Both the position numbers and the translations under genes were made by a program. The notes beneath the pieces are model-generated. The model ran no database searches and was not told where the DNA came from. It saw only the letters and a list, made by a program, of their open reading frames with translations. From Chrysopilus asiliformis (taxonomy: Eukaryota; Arthropoda; Insecta; Diptera; Rhagionidae): DNA of 64,000 bases. Within the stretch, counting starts at the first letter, position 1. Each line of letters starts with the position of its first letter. Location of the stretch: assembly GCA_964034945.1 (NCBI GenBank), contig OZ035963.1, positions 65,358,182 to 65,422,181 on the forward strand, read 5' to 3'. Positions 23,481 through 37,855 of this stretch are shown one piece after another.

Positions 23481-26400
23481 CAAAAAACGAATAAACCAAT
23501 GTTTTATTTGTTTTATTAATACGCAGTAATTACCGCCCCAATCAGTTAAACACTTGAAAATCCCAGGAAATTTCGTGTAAGTATAAAACAGATGTCTAAT
23601 TTCCATTCATATTTCATATTAATTGTGATGACCGGCTGGGCAGCAATTAAATTCTGCAACCCCACCACCTTCCTCCCCCCCATTGGATCGAACAAAAGCG
23701 TAAAGTTTTATATGGGCTTTAATAATAATTGCCATAAATTGTTTTTAACAATCGCGCTACAAATTTTAAACGATTATCCAGGTGCTGTCAATTTTTAACT
23801 CCGACATTGTTCATCGTACAGACAGATATTTTTCACGTATGTACAAACCGGACCCAATGTCTGTATTTTATTTAATGTTGCATTTTAACGATCGTCCAAA
23901 GTTTAGCCGCTGCCATCACCGGGAAATGGAAAATGGCCCCATCGAGCTTAATAAATTCTCACCCGAAAAAATAATTATTTTGTCACATCGTTTTATTATT
24001 TACAAACTTTGATTTGTGTTGCTTTTTTGCGCATAGGATCATCGTCTATAAATTAAAACGAAAATAAAATACCTTTTCCGATGATTTTTCACAGTCATCG
24101 GTTTTATATCGTTATGACGCTATATTTCTGTAGAGGATTTGTCTTGCCCAGTTAGTAGGGCAGAAAACCCCCCTACCAATGCATCCCTCATAATTTTTAA
24201 ACACGGATTTCCATCCGGAATTTTCATTGAAAAGTGCTTCACGGCGAAATGAATTTTGTTTCTGTCTGGGATTTGTGTATAGGCTAGAAAATTTGATTTA
24301 CTCTTCCGCTGGTGGAAAAGTGATTTTATAGCTTCTGTAAATCAATACCAAGTGAAAAATTTATGAAATAATATCCACTTGAATTATTTGATAGGATATG
24401 TTGTCATACGTGGGATATTGGATGTCGTACAATTTATATGTTGGCTGATTTAGAACGATTTCAAATAGTTATGCAATACAAATGGAATTCAAAGTTTTTT
24501 GAGAGGTTTTCAAGGTTATTAGGAGCTGCCCGAGAAAGTTTGATATGTCAGAAGTTTAGTTAACTTGCATAATACAAAATGTTGAACTGCGTTTAAAAAT
24601 TCACTCAATGGTTAAAAAGAAAGCGGGTGAGGGGGTCAGCAGGAAGAGGTGGACACTGAACCGTCTTTCTTGATGTTTCTAAATTTTCGGATAGGATATT
24701 GATCCCGAGGCAGTCTACACAATATGTCACGTACTTAAGACGAAAATAGGAGGAGGGGGGTGGGGGGAGCTATGTGAAAATGGCTGGTCTACTGAAATCT
24801 TCACCCGCTATCAGCTAAACCTCTGCAGAAAATTTCTTCGCTTTAGAGCGCCGCTTTAGTTAGAGCACACAGGCATATGTTAGACCATAAAGCGATCAAG
24901 GACGAAGCCTATAGGCTAGACTAACACTATCGCGCTTGTCTCCCATTCCACCCTTTTAAACTTTTATTTCATTTATGTTCGATGATTTCTTACTTACACG
25001 TTTTGGAACATTGGGTTTTGATAAGGTTCGCTAATTGTTTGGTTTTGGCTTGGCTCATTCATCTTTTTTGAGAAAAGTTTGGTTTATAGTTTTCGGTTCG
25101 GTTCAAAAAACCGATTTGCATCTCTGGTAAAAATACACGTCAACCGGCCACGTTACGGTTGACATAAATTCTGCTTGGGTTCACATTTAAGACAGTTTTT
25201 TTTTCAAATTATTATAAAACGAAATCCAATTGTGACAAATCGACATGCTTACAAATGAACCGCCATCAATTTGAGGATTTTCTCTTAAATCGATTGCAAT
25301 TCTCCTCCTAATTCAACAAATTTAAATTTTCTAAATTCAAAGGAGCTAGCCAGGAATTGCAACATTAATTTCACCCCTTAATAATTAATGTGAATAGTTT
25401 TACAGCAGATAGTAGTGCATTCTACCGGTCTTGTCCCTTGTAGGTAAAGTATACCTCAATTTACCTTGCGGTCTGTCGAAAACAATGATTTACATCGTTG
25501 AGTTACCTTCGCTACCTGCAAGTTGGCCACAATCTGTTGGTTTCATTTGAAATAAACGACGGTTTCTTTCAATCTAAATTGCTCTAACAATGGCGAAAGG
25601 ACGAACGTGCTTGTAGAACAGGAACATGATTATTCCCGACGCTTGCACTATCCCTTTTGATTTTAGGCGGTATTTTCAAACAGGATTCGTTCTTTTAGCC
25701 AACATTAATGTATTTGCCGTTGTGATTGATGCGAATGAGAAAAACTTCAATTTACCAACTGGACAGATTTATCTCGACTAATATATCTTCTGGTTTTATA
25801 GGGTAACACGGAAGGAAATGCGATACGTAATGTGTGTCTCTCCGCTACAGGATGATAACAACCGACATATACGAACGGATAGTGAAAGGACATCCTGCCG
25901 ACGACGACCGACACTCGTTTCGACTCACTCAAATTCCAACTGGCCGTCAATCAAACAGTAACTGAGTCAACAAGGACGCAAAAGTATGTCGTTGGCAAGG
26001 ATAACCAGTCCAGGATATATATGACACTTACAAACAAGGACATATTTTCCCGGAAAATGCTTGTAACCTGCCCAGCTCAACCGGAGACAGTCCTGCCAGC
26101 TGCTCACAGGAACAAAATCATAATCAGACATCAGACCGACACAGACACGACAAAAACAGAAATGTTTGTTTTTTTTTTTTGTATAAATATGTTATCCTAT
26201 GTGGCAGAGATTGAGTCAAGGCGAATCGCACTGTCAGGATGTGGGGGGCGGGGGCACTTAGAGTGTCATAGGGACCCGATTCCATCAGAGGAATGTATAC
26301 ATAGGCGTTACGTTACGATCTCAGTGACAAATGGTTGATGGCACGCGATTTACTAAATAGATACATAAAATTTAATTTAGCCCATCATCATCATCAATTT

Positions 26401-26884
26401 AAATCGAGGGAGGTTTAGGTTTTCTTCTTCTTCTTTTTTTTTGCAACCCTCCAACCAACGACTACGGATTGCGCAAAAAAGGACCTCTCAATTGTTTTTT
26501 TCCCCTCCAGCCACCACAGATTTTTTTCTCCCATCGGCAATTTAGTCCTTCGTCTACTACTGTCATCCTGGCTAAATTTTCCTATAGTCAGATCTCTGAG
26601 GAGATAAATCCTCGTGCTAGGCTTATTCCTTGATTTTTCCCTAATACTTCTGGAGTTTTTTATTCGTCTCGAAAAGAGGACTATTTTATACCGATTTTTT
26701 TTCCTAAAGAACATTAAATGCAGCAAAGTAGGGGAGAGCGAGTCAAATTGAAACTTTGATTACCAGACAAATTGTTTATTTTTTACGTGGTGTTCACCGG
26801 ACTTAAAATATGATGATAAAATTTTAATATCATGGAGTTTTTTAACAAAAAAAACCAATTTTTAATTTCTTCTGCTATATATAT
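23481..26884. other. No gene seen; moderate-GC stretches
   Basis: Around 24600-24950 and 25600-26330 the GC content is higher, but no frame over 105 codons and no domain was recognised. Confidence 0.3.
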
Positions 26885-27090
26885 TCATGACGGATACCAA
26901 CTCGAGAATAGGAGTAGATAGAAAATGTCTTATTAGTACGAAATGCGTTTCAGGGAAAATTATAAGGATGTCCGTGGATCTTTCTGTCGGTCTGTCCGTT
27001 GTACGTATCTTAAATAACTCGAGAACGCCGTGATCTAGCGACTTGAAATTTTTTGTAAATAAGTTTTACAAAAATCGTAGTTTTCTATTA
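26885..27090 (-). repeat. Family D copy, minus orientation
   Basis: TTCATGACGGATACCAACTC, CGAGAATAGGAGTAGATAG, a short tract (CTGTCGGTCTGTCCGTTG) and GATCTAGCGACTTGAAATTT are the reverse complement of family D. The terminal hairpin has decayed. Confidence 0.6.
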
Positions 27091-28204
27091 GCTTTTGGAA
27101 CAATAACGGTAAATATAATGGGTAAATTTGTTTAACCCCTCGGTTCGCTACTTTGTCTGTATTTCTCTACAATAAAACAGAACACACGGGTCATCCTTCC
27201 AACAACAAAAAAAAAAGTGGGCCAAAACAAATCTCAAAAAAAAATCCATCATGAAAATTCAATTCCGATTCAATCGACTTTCCACTATTTTTTCCAATTC
27301 TCGATTGGCGAAACACAAAAGTACGTCAAGGTGTTTGGGAAAAACGCCGCCAATGAATAACAACAGAACGTTTTTTTTCGCAATTTTAATTGAAACTCCG
27401 CCGTCCTCGGACCCCAAAAACAATTTAAACTTCTTCAACCCGATATACCCATTTTTCATTCAATTGCACAACATGGAAAATTGAAATTGGTTAAATGAGA
27501 AAACTCCATCGAGTTTTCCCTACAGCGATTTTTTATCTCCTGTCTACTGTTTCATTTTTCTCGATTTAATTTTTCCTCCAACGTCGAACGGTGTCAGCTT
27601 TAACTTGTCGTTGACGATGAATGAATGAACTATTGAAGTAATGAAGGATTCATTTTCGTCCTTTTCATTGCGAGTGTGTTTTTTTTTTGTTACTCACAGC
27701 AAACGAATACGTTTGTAAATTCACACGGACAAGAGAGGATTTTTCACGATGATTAAATTTTAAAATTCTCGATGAAGAGAATCTAAATGCAACTCCTGGG
27801 ATGGATAAATTTAAAGAAAATTCAATTAAGCGCTAATTATTCGTTTTTGCTTACATAAACCGAAAACGATAAAAATCAGAGTGTAATTGAACAGAATCAT
27901 GAAAAGTTTTTCATTGGTCAACCATTTAAGTCAATAGTTGTTCCGTTTTTCTCGGGAAAAAGTTTCCCACTGATTGGAGTATTTGTTTAATTCTCAGAAT
28001 TGTTTGAATCGCTTTTGAAAATTGTGTTTTCAGAACAGAATTCATGGGAAAATTTCAATTGTCGCAACGTCATAGTGATTGCCATTGAAAATTGTAGTTT
28101 TCACGGGAAAGTTGTTTAAAAAAAATTCAGTGTTTTGCAAATATCGTAATTAAAGAGAATTTTTTCCATTTTTCCTTGAAAATATAGCATTTTTGAAAAC
28201 ATTT
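27091..28204. other. AT-rich, nothing recognised
   Basis: Low-complexity T/A runs. Frames 27251-27484 and its antisense partner are unremarkable. Confidence 0.35.
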
Positions 28205-29020
28205 ATATTTAGCTTACTTTTGTAACTGTTTTTTTATCTGTCCGTTTACTTGTTTGGCGTAGTCAAATCTTCGAATCTAATTTTGATCCAAATCCACGCT
28301 TCCGATTGACTTGAAATTTTGCACACATACGTAACTTAAAAGACAATATTTTCTCTACTTCGCCCTTGTGATAAGGGAATGTTCTGTAAGGATAACGTGC
28401 ACTCAGAAAAATGGAGGCTAACTCGACGACCGACATACGGCGTAATTGGCCTCGGGCAGGCGCGCGTTCGCCTGCATGTGGGCAAGTAAAACTGAGTTGA
28501 CCTGTGGTCGGAGAAATTCTGAAATTAAGCCACCAGCAGGTGAAGTAGGGCATTGGGAGCTGCACGAGTTGACCTTAGATAGGTTAACTCTGACCGCTAG
28601 CTGGCTTACAGACAACTCTGTAAGGTCAGAGTTAACCTGACAAAAAGTTGACCTGGACATTTTTCTGAGTGTGAATACCCTTTTCCTCAAATTTTCCGGG
28701 AAAATCTCATCTGGGGATTCTTGTGGTCGCTGAATTCGTTTTTTTGACGGTAAAAAGTCTGTAAGGATAACGGAAGGTCCTGTACGGATAATGTGATTAT
28801 CTTTTCCCTGAAATTTTCGGAAAAAAAAGTCATCTGGAGGGTTTTGGGGTCGTTGAATCCGATTCTGGCATTAAGAAGTTTGTCAAGATCATGGAAGATC
28901 CTGTAAAGATAACGTGATTATCCTTTTCGTCAAATTTTCCGGCAAAAAATCTCATTTGGGGGTTTTTGGGGTCGCTGAGTCTGATTTTGGAGTCAAAAAG
29001 TCCGTAAGGCTATCTTAAAA
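28205..29020 (+). repeat. Family C repeat with ~120-bp tandem units, interrupted by a MITE
   Basis: It starts with GTCAAATCTTCGAATCTAAT, then the core GACTTGAAATTTTGCACACA at 28308. About three tandem units of CTGTAAGGATAACGTGATTA, CCTCAAATTTTCCGG, ATCTCATCTGG and GGGGTCGCTGAATCC follow. The first unit is split by the MITE at 28400-28671. Non-coding. Confidence 0.7.
28400..28671. mobile_element. 272-bp MITE inserted in family C
   Basis: Perfect 14-bp inverted ends, CACTCAGAAAAATG, lie at 28400-28413 and 28658-28671. A further perfect 15-bp inverted pair, AGGTTAACTCTGACC, lies inside at 28581-28595 and 28624-28638. Removing the insert restores the GATAACGTG…ATCC unit of family C, with TG duplicated. 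The superfamily is not clear. Confidence 0.65.
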
Positions 29021-32000
29021 GTAAGGAAGACTGAAAAGTATAAACAAGGTGGCTAAAAACAGACGTCATTTTGAATTTTTAGTCATATTAATTAAATACA
29101 ATATGACAAAAAAAATTAATTTAAAAAAAAATTAAATAAAGCTTTTATTTAGAAAAAATTCACGAAAAGGAAAAAAAAATTGGGTGCTGTGTATCAAAAA
29201 TAAAAGCGAGAAAAGCATTTAGTAAAAAAAAGATTCTTAAATCAAATTCTCGTAACCAATATTTCAAAATAAAGTTATTTATAGTATTTCAACAACAAGT
29301 TCATCAAAATATGCAGCACAAATGCAAGTTCCGTCTATCATAACAACCCTTGATTATGGCTGCATCTGAATAATACAAGATGTTTGTCATATTTGCTTTT
29401 AATATGAAAAATCTTTGGAATTTTACCATCCAGCATTATATCGTCTGAAGCAGAGATAAGGAACTTTATCTTTGTACAAGTATATTAAAATAACCAGTAA
29501 TATTTATAAAAGAAGATTCTTGTGTATGCATCGAAATTTTTACATATTGCAGAGTTTAAATGTTTCAAAAGTACATCAGAATTTCAAGTTTAAAACTTGA
29601 ATCGTGACGGTATTAAATTGTGTAAAAAAATCGGAAAAAATAATGAAGAGAAGAAATGGAAGAAGGACAAGAGGGGGGAGGGAAGGGGGTCGAAAAGTAA
29701 GCCTAAAATAAATAATATCATTAATTTTAAAAAATATTTTCTAATGATTGATACAGAAAAAAACCGAAAGGAAAACTTGTGTTGAAACTTTTGTATATCA
29801 ATTTCCCTAAATTACAAGTCCTCTCTACTAATGCTCAGCAATGAAAAGATAAAAAATAGAACCATGAAATATTAAAAAATCTCAAAACATTCCGTTTCTA
29901 GATAAGATGTTAAAATATCTTTCTTTATCTATGGATGAATAAGCAACTGATAAAAAATTTTATCTTTTGCAGGATATTAAGGATGCTATCTGATCCCTTT
30001 CCACAACGGTTGCTCATGAAAAACAGAAAGCATGAAAAACATACGAACCTCGGTCGTATTGGACTTTGGTGCGATTAAAGATGTTTTCAAAAAGTTTTAC
30101 ACTACTCGTAAACTACCATAAAGCCTTAGCAACAGAGAGCACCAAAAACAAGATAGCGACAAAGACGTCTTTTTTACAATTCGCTGAAAAAAGTTGATTT
30201 TTTTTTACTACCATTGCTTCGCTACACTATTTTTTCGGGATAAAAGTAACTTTTACTTGCAAGAATTTAACGTTTACGTCGTCATCGCCGGCACAGCGCA
30301 CCAAAACAGCAACAAAAAATCGAATCCAAGTATGAGAAACAGGGAATTTATAGGAAGTTCCTCGCTTTTATCTTTTATCGCCTTGAGTGCCCGAGACTAG
30401 AACCAACTCGACTAAAGAAACTACAAAAACGGGACGTGCCACACGAAACGACCAGAGGCGGCAAAGTCGCACAGTGAAAGAAAACTTGTCGTTGGGAAAA
30501 GGAAAAGCGAACAAGCAAAAAAAAAATTACTAACAACAAGAAACTTTTCAAAAAGTACTTTCTTGTTATGTTAGACATGTTTTTTTTTGCTCTTCAATTT
30601 CACTTCTTTTGGGCGGTCGTTGGCTGAAAGCTTTTCCGCTTTCCCTACGGCTAAAAAAAACAAAAACCAAAAAACAATGTCATCGAGTAATCTACAGTTT
30701 AGATAAGTAAGAGAAAGAATAACCGGCATACTGGAAAAACACACGGAAATTTCCAATCAAATGACAGAACAATAGCACGGGAAGAGTTTATTTTTCTTAC
30801 CAACATGTCCTGGACAACGAGATTGTTTTTTTTATGATTTAACTAGTTTTGAAGGAAATAACTTTAAAATGTTGAAAAATTGAGTGAAATTGAAACGGTA
30901 CCTACTTAATACGGAGGAAAATTTTGCTTTGGACATGTTTTCCAAGTCAAAAAAAGCTTTTAAAGAAAATCTGTGTCCAGTTTTTTTTTTTAAAGTGTGG
31001 CAAAAAGAAAATCTGTCTTCAATATGCTGTAAGGTAACTTTTTATAACACACATTCTTATAAACCATGATTCTGAAAAAGAATTGCGTTTGGAACTATAA
31101 TTATAGATGTTTTTACAATAATTTATAATTATTATAATTATAACCACTCCTATTGTTTTAAATATGCCTTCAACTCTCAAAACTTTTTCTTTCATAGAGC
31201 TTGCTCTTATAAATTTTTAGTCTTCAAATTGTGGGCTTCCAATAAATATGGTTGTAGTTCCAATAATGTGTGGGCAAAATTGGACTTGATGGGCCTAAAA
31301 TTTCAATTTTATCCATAATGGCTCAGCGTTTGAAGGGGCATTTAATTTATTTATTATAAAACTTTCCAAAGATTTAAAAGATTTCAAGTTCCTCGTCGTA
31401 AAACATAAATCCAGTCAAAAATTTACTGCCACGAGATTAGATAAATACCTTCCAATACCAGTTAGTAATTCCCATACATGCAAAATGATATTAATGGAAA
31501 TTCGTAAGGGAAACAGTAGCCCACCCAGCCGCTGTTCAAATTCAATGCCATTTAGGCTCCCAAAGCGGTTATAAAAACTTTTACTATACGAAATGAAAGG
31601 TTTTCGGGGTGGTATCCCGTTGTCATATTTTTACAGCATTTCGGCTCATAAAATTTCACTTGATCTAAAAAGTAGGCATCCCTTGGAAAATTCCCCACTG
31701 AATGCCATATAAAACAAGCCTTCGGTACTTAGGAATATTCTCCCAATATACAAAATACACGCAACTGACACGCATATCGTTTATGTAAAGATATTAGGAA
31801 TGTGCCTATTTTATGAAGGATTCGCTTACTATGTGGATAGAACCTGTTAACGCTCGGAAACAAGATTTTTATACTTCTTTGGTGGATTTACCTTGATCTT
31901 TTCAAGGTGATTAGGATCAATAAAATTTCGATCGAATTCTTTTCGGAAATCCTACCATTTGTACAACCGGCTCGTTTGCCAACATCCAAAGAAATTGCCC

Positions 32001-32221
32001 TTTTATACGCAATTTAATAGCAGTGAGTCGTAAAAAATACACTTCGGTAGAAAAATTATGGCGACGCATTCAAATTCGAAAATCGATTAGTTTTTTTTTT
32101 AAGACAGTACTTTTCCAAACATTTTCCATACCCACCCGAAAAGCATTCACACAGAGTTACAGATTTTTAGGGATATTTTTGAATTGTTGGAATGGTGAAA
32201 TGAATTACAACCTTCATGGCG
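29021..32221. other. AT-rich, nothing recognised
   Basis: Scattered AAAGCTTTTA and GTGTATCAAAAATAAAAGCG pieces (29135-29220) resemble those at 19670-19700 and may be remnants of one repeat. No gene. Confidence 0.35.
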
Positions 32222-32900
32222 GTTTTTTTTGTTAACACAGGTTTTGTTAAACATAAGTTTAAACTGACAGTGTGCTATGGTTTTTATACCCGTATGGTGA
32301 AACGATGTCCTTTTTCCGGTTTTGCCACACAGATTTGCCTTACCGTTTGTAACGCCAAGATCCCGTCATCACACAAAAAAATGAACACACCAGTGTGTTT
32401 AGAATGATAAAAAAAAGTTGAATTTAGCATGTCCGTCCGTCCGTCTGTCTGTCCGTCCGTCCGTCCGTCCGTCCGTCCGTCTGTCCGTCTGTCTGTCCGT
32501 CTGTCTGTGGCGCGGATTGCGGGCGCACGGATTACAGACTTGAAATTTTGCACAGATCCGTTTTTCGTAAAATGCGAGGCTAAGTTCGTTAATGGGCAAA
32601 AATGGACCATTAGGGGGTTACCCCCCCATACGAACGAAAACGATTTTTGCGAATATCTCAAAAACGGTGCATCTTATCAAAAAAGTGCAAGAACAAACGT
32701 TATTTAGGATATGATTCTACATAAAACTCCCATACATCAAAATCTTATTGGAAAGTTTGACTTTAAAGTGGACTTTAAAGTGAATTTTGATACGAATATC
32801 ACCATACGGGTTTTCAATAATTGCCAGATTGGCAATTATAGCTTTTGTTATGTTTTTGTCTGTACTTAAGTTTAACGAAACTTGTGTTAACAAAAAAAAC
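32222..32900. mobile_element. 679-bp terminal-inverted-repeat element containing family B copy 2
   Basis: GTTTTTTTTGTTAACACA at 32222 recurs inverted at the right end (to 32900). The match extends to ~39 bases with three mismatches. CGG flanks both sides just outside the T run and may be a 3-bp target duplication. A second inverted pair lies inside: CCCGTATGGTGA (~32289) against its complement near 32803-32814. The family B body, with a CCGT/CTGT tract at ~32427-32507, fills the left half. No transposase frame. Confidence 0.6.
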
Positions 32901-34609
32901 GGACAAGGGCTCCAAGCGAATAAAAGAAATACATGACTGCATTTTAAAATATCTGATGTGAATAGCACATGACTTTCTTATACAAAATCTAAAAACAACC
33001 ATAAATACGCGCCCTTGTTTTGGTTTTCAAATTACTGGATTTAGAATGCATAGTTGTCACATTCTTATAATTGTCGACAATCGAAAGGTGAAAATGAAAT
33101 CCAAAAACTGTAATTTTTAGATAAAACTACTATTACTCGAATTATTATAAATTATCCTGCTAAGTACTTATAATAATTCATATTTATGTTCCGTATTAAA
33201 AAATATAATTTACTCAAATCTCACTTAATATTTTCATTTTAGATGACAACGAGATATATGAATGGAATTTAAAATAACTTGCAACCATTAAACGATGCAC
33301 TTGGCTCTATCAGAATGTTTAATCTTTCTACAATTTAGCACAGTTCCTGGATGTACATAAAGTATTAAAACCCAGTATGACATTCCAATTATCTCCTCTT
33401 AATATTCCACACTGATGATGCAATGGAGTTCATCAGGAAGCCATGGGGCAGATAATTTTCTATCTTTCTGCAGATTATTTTCATCACCAGACTTTTTATA
33501 GTTTGTCCCTTTTCCGGTTTTGTCCACACAGTAACTTCATTATAAGTAAATATAGTGAATTCGGAAGATAAAAATAAGTATGAAGTTGAATTCTGCAACG
33601 AAATTGGGTGTTTTGAAAAACAACTCATAGTCGCATACAATCACCACCGAAGGGCGGAGGTATTCGGAAGTTAAAAGCATTAAAAATGGTCATAACTTCC
33701 AGAGCATAACATATTCAAAGCAATTTCGTCGGGTTATTATAGAACATAAAATGGTTTCTGCTTGCCTCATCGTCATTTTCGTTGGCAGCCAAATGCCAAA
33801 CAGCTAAAGTAGCTCGAAATGCCATCATAATAATAAAGCACGCGTATAATAACTTTGCCAATTAAGTGGTGGAGAAGGTTTAACACATATCTTGAACAAA
33901 AATAACGAAAGTTGTAGTCGGGATGCACTACAGAAGGGCTCCTTAAGGGCAATTTCTATCACAGAATCGGCAGTCAACAGAGGTATTCTCTATGATTTTT
34001 AGCAGCCACAACAGCAATCTGACTGACTTTTTGACCAGGACTCTGGTAAAATTTACCACGAAATGTCGTACAAGTTAAGTGGAACGTGCTGGTCCATTAA
34101 AAACAGACAAGAAAGGATATTTCCTGATATTGCGAATGGCAGAAGCTGATTATACTCTCTACCGTGTATCGGAATTAACTTCATTTCTTATTTACTAGCA
34201 AAAGGGAAACGAAAACAATCTATCTATATTCGTGGTAATTTCGGGAAATGCCATATCAATTTTATGGCATTGCAGCATACTCGAGGGAAACGGACCTACA
34301 TTATTTCCCCCATCTTTCACTTTCACTCTCTGTTTGTTATTGTGGTATCGCCTCAACATCTTTTTTGTAGATAAAAATCTAAGTTTGTTTTCGATTTTAT
34401 AGAGCCGTTTTCCGGCCCTTATCTTTGTTGATTAGATATGAAATAAAATAAGGTGATATCCTGTGGCGAAGACAAATTTAAGACAGATTTTTTTAGCAGA
34501 ATCAGTATAAAAAATGAAACATAACGAAACTGCCAGTTTTAAATAAATTTTTTGGTTCATTCTTTTTTTATACTCTTTATGAGAATCATATAGAAGTACT
34601 ATATTAGAT
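32901..34609. other. No gene seen
   Basis: CCTTTTCCGGTTTTG…CACACAG at ~33508 is shared with 32309, suggesting repeat debris. Nothing coding. Confidence 0.3.
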
Positions 34610-34975
34610 TTGGTACACAATTTTGTAACGCATCGAACACTATTCCTTCCTCAGAGTAGATTTTTGCCGGAAAATTTGAGAAAAAGTATCCTTACAGGAC
34701 CTTCCGTGATCAACCCCAAAAAACCACCAAAATCGATTTCTCCCGGAAAATTTGAGGAAAAGGATAATCACGTTATCCTTCCAGGACCTTCCCTTGTCCA
34801 TATAAGGACGAAGTAGAGAAAATATTGTATTGTTATCGGATTTACGCATGTGTGCGAAATTTGAAGTCAATCGGATGAGTGGAACTGGGTCAAAATTAGA
34901 TTGCAAGATTTGACCCCGACAGACAAACAATCAAACAGATACTTAGCTTGCCTTCGTAAAAGCTTTTATAATAGT
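34610..34975 (-). repeat. Family C repeat, inverted copy
   Basis: Complementary family C motifs: CCCGGAAAATTTGAGGAAAA, GGATAATCACGTTATCCTT, GAAGTAGAGAAAATATTG, CAAGATTTGACCCCGACAG, then AAAAGCTTTTATA. Two tandem units are visible. Confidence 0.65.
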
Positions 34976-37855
34976 CAAAATCGACTTTTTTTTACAATTT
35001 TTGTAATTGAAATTAACTATTTTAGTGATAGTCCCGATTCCCCATTAAAAATACTATTTTTTCCTCTGCGTGTAGTAAACTAAATTCACAAAAAAGGGCC
35101 TTCCCCTAAGCTCTGGCTGGAACTTATAAAAAAAACTATCTAGAAAGTGTTTAATTAACTTAATTAAATATAAATCGTATAATTTTGAAAAACTGAAAAA
35201 AAAATTCAAACCTTTTAACTCTTATCTACTTCTAACAAAAAATCAACCCTTCGAGACTTTTCTAAAACGAAAGGAAAATCATTAGATTATGTTCTTGTTA
35301 GAAAAACATCTTCCTAAATGGAAAGACAAACACCTGGATGTAAAACCCAGCACAGCCTGAATCCTTTGTACCAGACCCAAATCCAATTTAATTGAATGAA
35401 TTCCTTAGAAAATTCAACCGATAAATAAGGTCGATTAATTCTTTTTTTCATTCGGATTCTGTTTTCATTTCGTTACAATTTTAGGTGAAACGGCCGAACT
35501 TTTGTTATTTATAGTCACATTTGACCAATTTCCGAGGCACACGTCCGAAACATTTCGCCACTATTTACCATCAAACAAGCAAAAAAAAAAATACCGTTTT
35601 CACTACAATTCCGCAATGGCTGTTTTAACCTTCAACTCTAGGAGTTCCCGTGTCGATGTAGGATCACATCCGATTCAACTCAATGGGGTAGAATTTATCC
35701 GCCGCCCGCTTGCCTGTGCGGGCAAATGAAGGGATTTTAGGGCAGTGAAGGAGGGAGGAAGGCAGTTTTCCCTTCCCACTTCCGGATTGAGGTGAAAGTA
35801 GAATAAATAAATAAGTAAATGCTTCACCTGCTGCCAGGATGTGACTCACCTACTAATTGGCTTAATTTCGATTGCTTTACATTGAATGCTGCCAGGACGA
35901 GGGCGAATATATGCTGGGTTCCCTCACCGCACGCATTCCAAGCCTCTAAGGCTCTTGAATCTTTGTGTGGATATCCGTTTCGTTTGGCATTTAGGAAAAT
36001 TTCTTCTTGGCTTGCTGACTGCCTAAAACAGAACGATCCATGATATCGACGACCACTTTGAGCTATGGAACTGCTGAAATCCTGCCGTCTAGGATTTTAG
36101 GCACTCGGCATGATGCGAACGTGATCTGAAATAGAGGAAAACTTTAGCTGAAAATAATCGGCAATTCTGTCACACTTCATCATCATCATCATCATGATCT
36201 GACTATTTCTCAATTATGCAAAACCATTTCTGTAGCATTTAGTCCTTGGCCTAATGCCGACACATCCCCCCGAAACACCGCCCAGTCACAATGTCGACGT
36301 CATCAACTCGACGACGACTCCTTAATACTCGTTATTATCATCAGAGAGTCGAGCATCATAGCTTCATCATTGGGAATTTTCATCGTTATCATCCTAAGAC
36401 ATGGTTCTGTTCATCGTAAGTGGTAATGACAGTAAGTAGAAGCAAGTCTAAGACATCCTTAGTCAACATCAATAAACATTCAGTTGTCGTTGTGCCAGTT
36501 TTTCGTTGAAAGTATCTTGCCATGTCAAAAGTATCTTTCATGCAAAGCAACAGCAGCAGCGGCATAGAATTAATTTGATACGCTTCGATGATGAGCTTGT
36601 TCCCGACTAAGTCCTCTTCATCGATACTTTTTGAAGGAAATTGGCAAACTTGATTTTATCCCATCATCTTGGTTGTGTTAGTTTCCCACCCATCACATCA
36701 CCATTTTCATCGCCATTATCAACCCCATCGTCGTTTTCAACGTGCAAAAAGACAACAAAAGTTCTGCGAGGATAAAATATTTTCTTCGACACTATTTCGG
36801 TTACGTGCTTAACGGAGGATCTTCAATTGTCTGCATATGCTATTCTTTAAATTTTCATGCTGCCACGAATTTATTTTCTTGTACAAAGGAGGGGTTTTAA
36901 AATTGAAAGCTAATTGGATTTTGATACTCTACTAGGCACAAATAGCAGGAGAGGGGGTTTACAGAAAAGGGGTGTATTTGGAAAAAAATTTCCCTGGCGA
37001 AGGACCTGCTCAATAGTATCTGACACTAGAATACATACACTTCAAATTCCTGTTAAATATTTTGTACAAATCGTGTCCCATATTTTGTAAAAAAAAATCA
37101 AAAAAATAAATAAAACTTGTTTATAGTTCCCAATAAATTTTTCACCTGTAAATATTTTTGTTCAACTTCTGAATTTCTCCAGAGATTTAATACGATTTAA
37201 GTTCCACTATAACGGACCAAGTCTCCACTATAGAATCCCATCCAATACCCTATGCTTACTCCAAAACAACAAACAAAAAGCACATAAAATTCTTATGGAA
37301 TGAGGAAAACTTTCCACCTTTCGCATAGTGCAAAAAATATGTACGTCATTTATTTTTTCTTCCGGTTTCGATGCAGCTGCAGTCCTACGTGACTGAATAT
37401 TCCCAGAGAATTCCTTTTATCTCGCATTATTATTTTTTTTTTCCTGTTGTGGAAAATTTTCATGCACAGAATTTTTCCTAGAGCAGAATGACGTGACAAA
37501 GTGCCAGACGTTGGGGCTCCAAATTGGTGATTCGCACGGCATCTCTAAATTAATGGCATAAGCGCGTATAATAATGACCCATTCAGGAGCCCGAGCTCAG
37601 AAGGAAATTATGATAAATTTTTGTAGATTTTTCCCCGTATTTTTCTCAACTTAACAAATATCGTACATGACCATAGCGTAACTATAAACAAGAATGTGAA
37701 AAAGTTCTATGAAAAATTGCAAAATAAAATGGTCAAGCACGTCGATATATTTTTTTTTTTTTAAAACCGGAAGGAATTCCAGACACTTTAAAGGATTTCT
37801 GGGATATGAAAAATTCACTAGTTTGATTGGGATAATTTTTGTTTATTACAAAATA
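34976..37855. other. No gene supported
   Basis: The 35620-36060 stretch has higher GC and frames of 60-75 codons without recognisable domains. The ATC-rich region is listed separately. Confidence 0.3.
36176..36750. repeat. ATC-rich low-complexity region
   Basis: (CATCAT)n at 36178-36195 is followed by ~550 bases with many scattered ATC/ATCATC and CATCG triplets, higher GC than its surroundings and no open frame. It could be regulatory sequence; that is conjecture. Confidence 0.35.
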
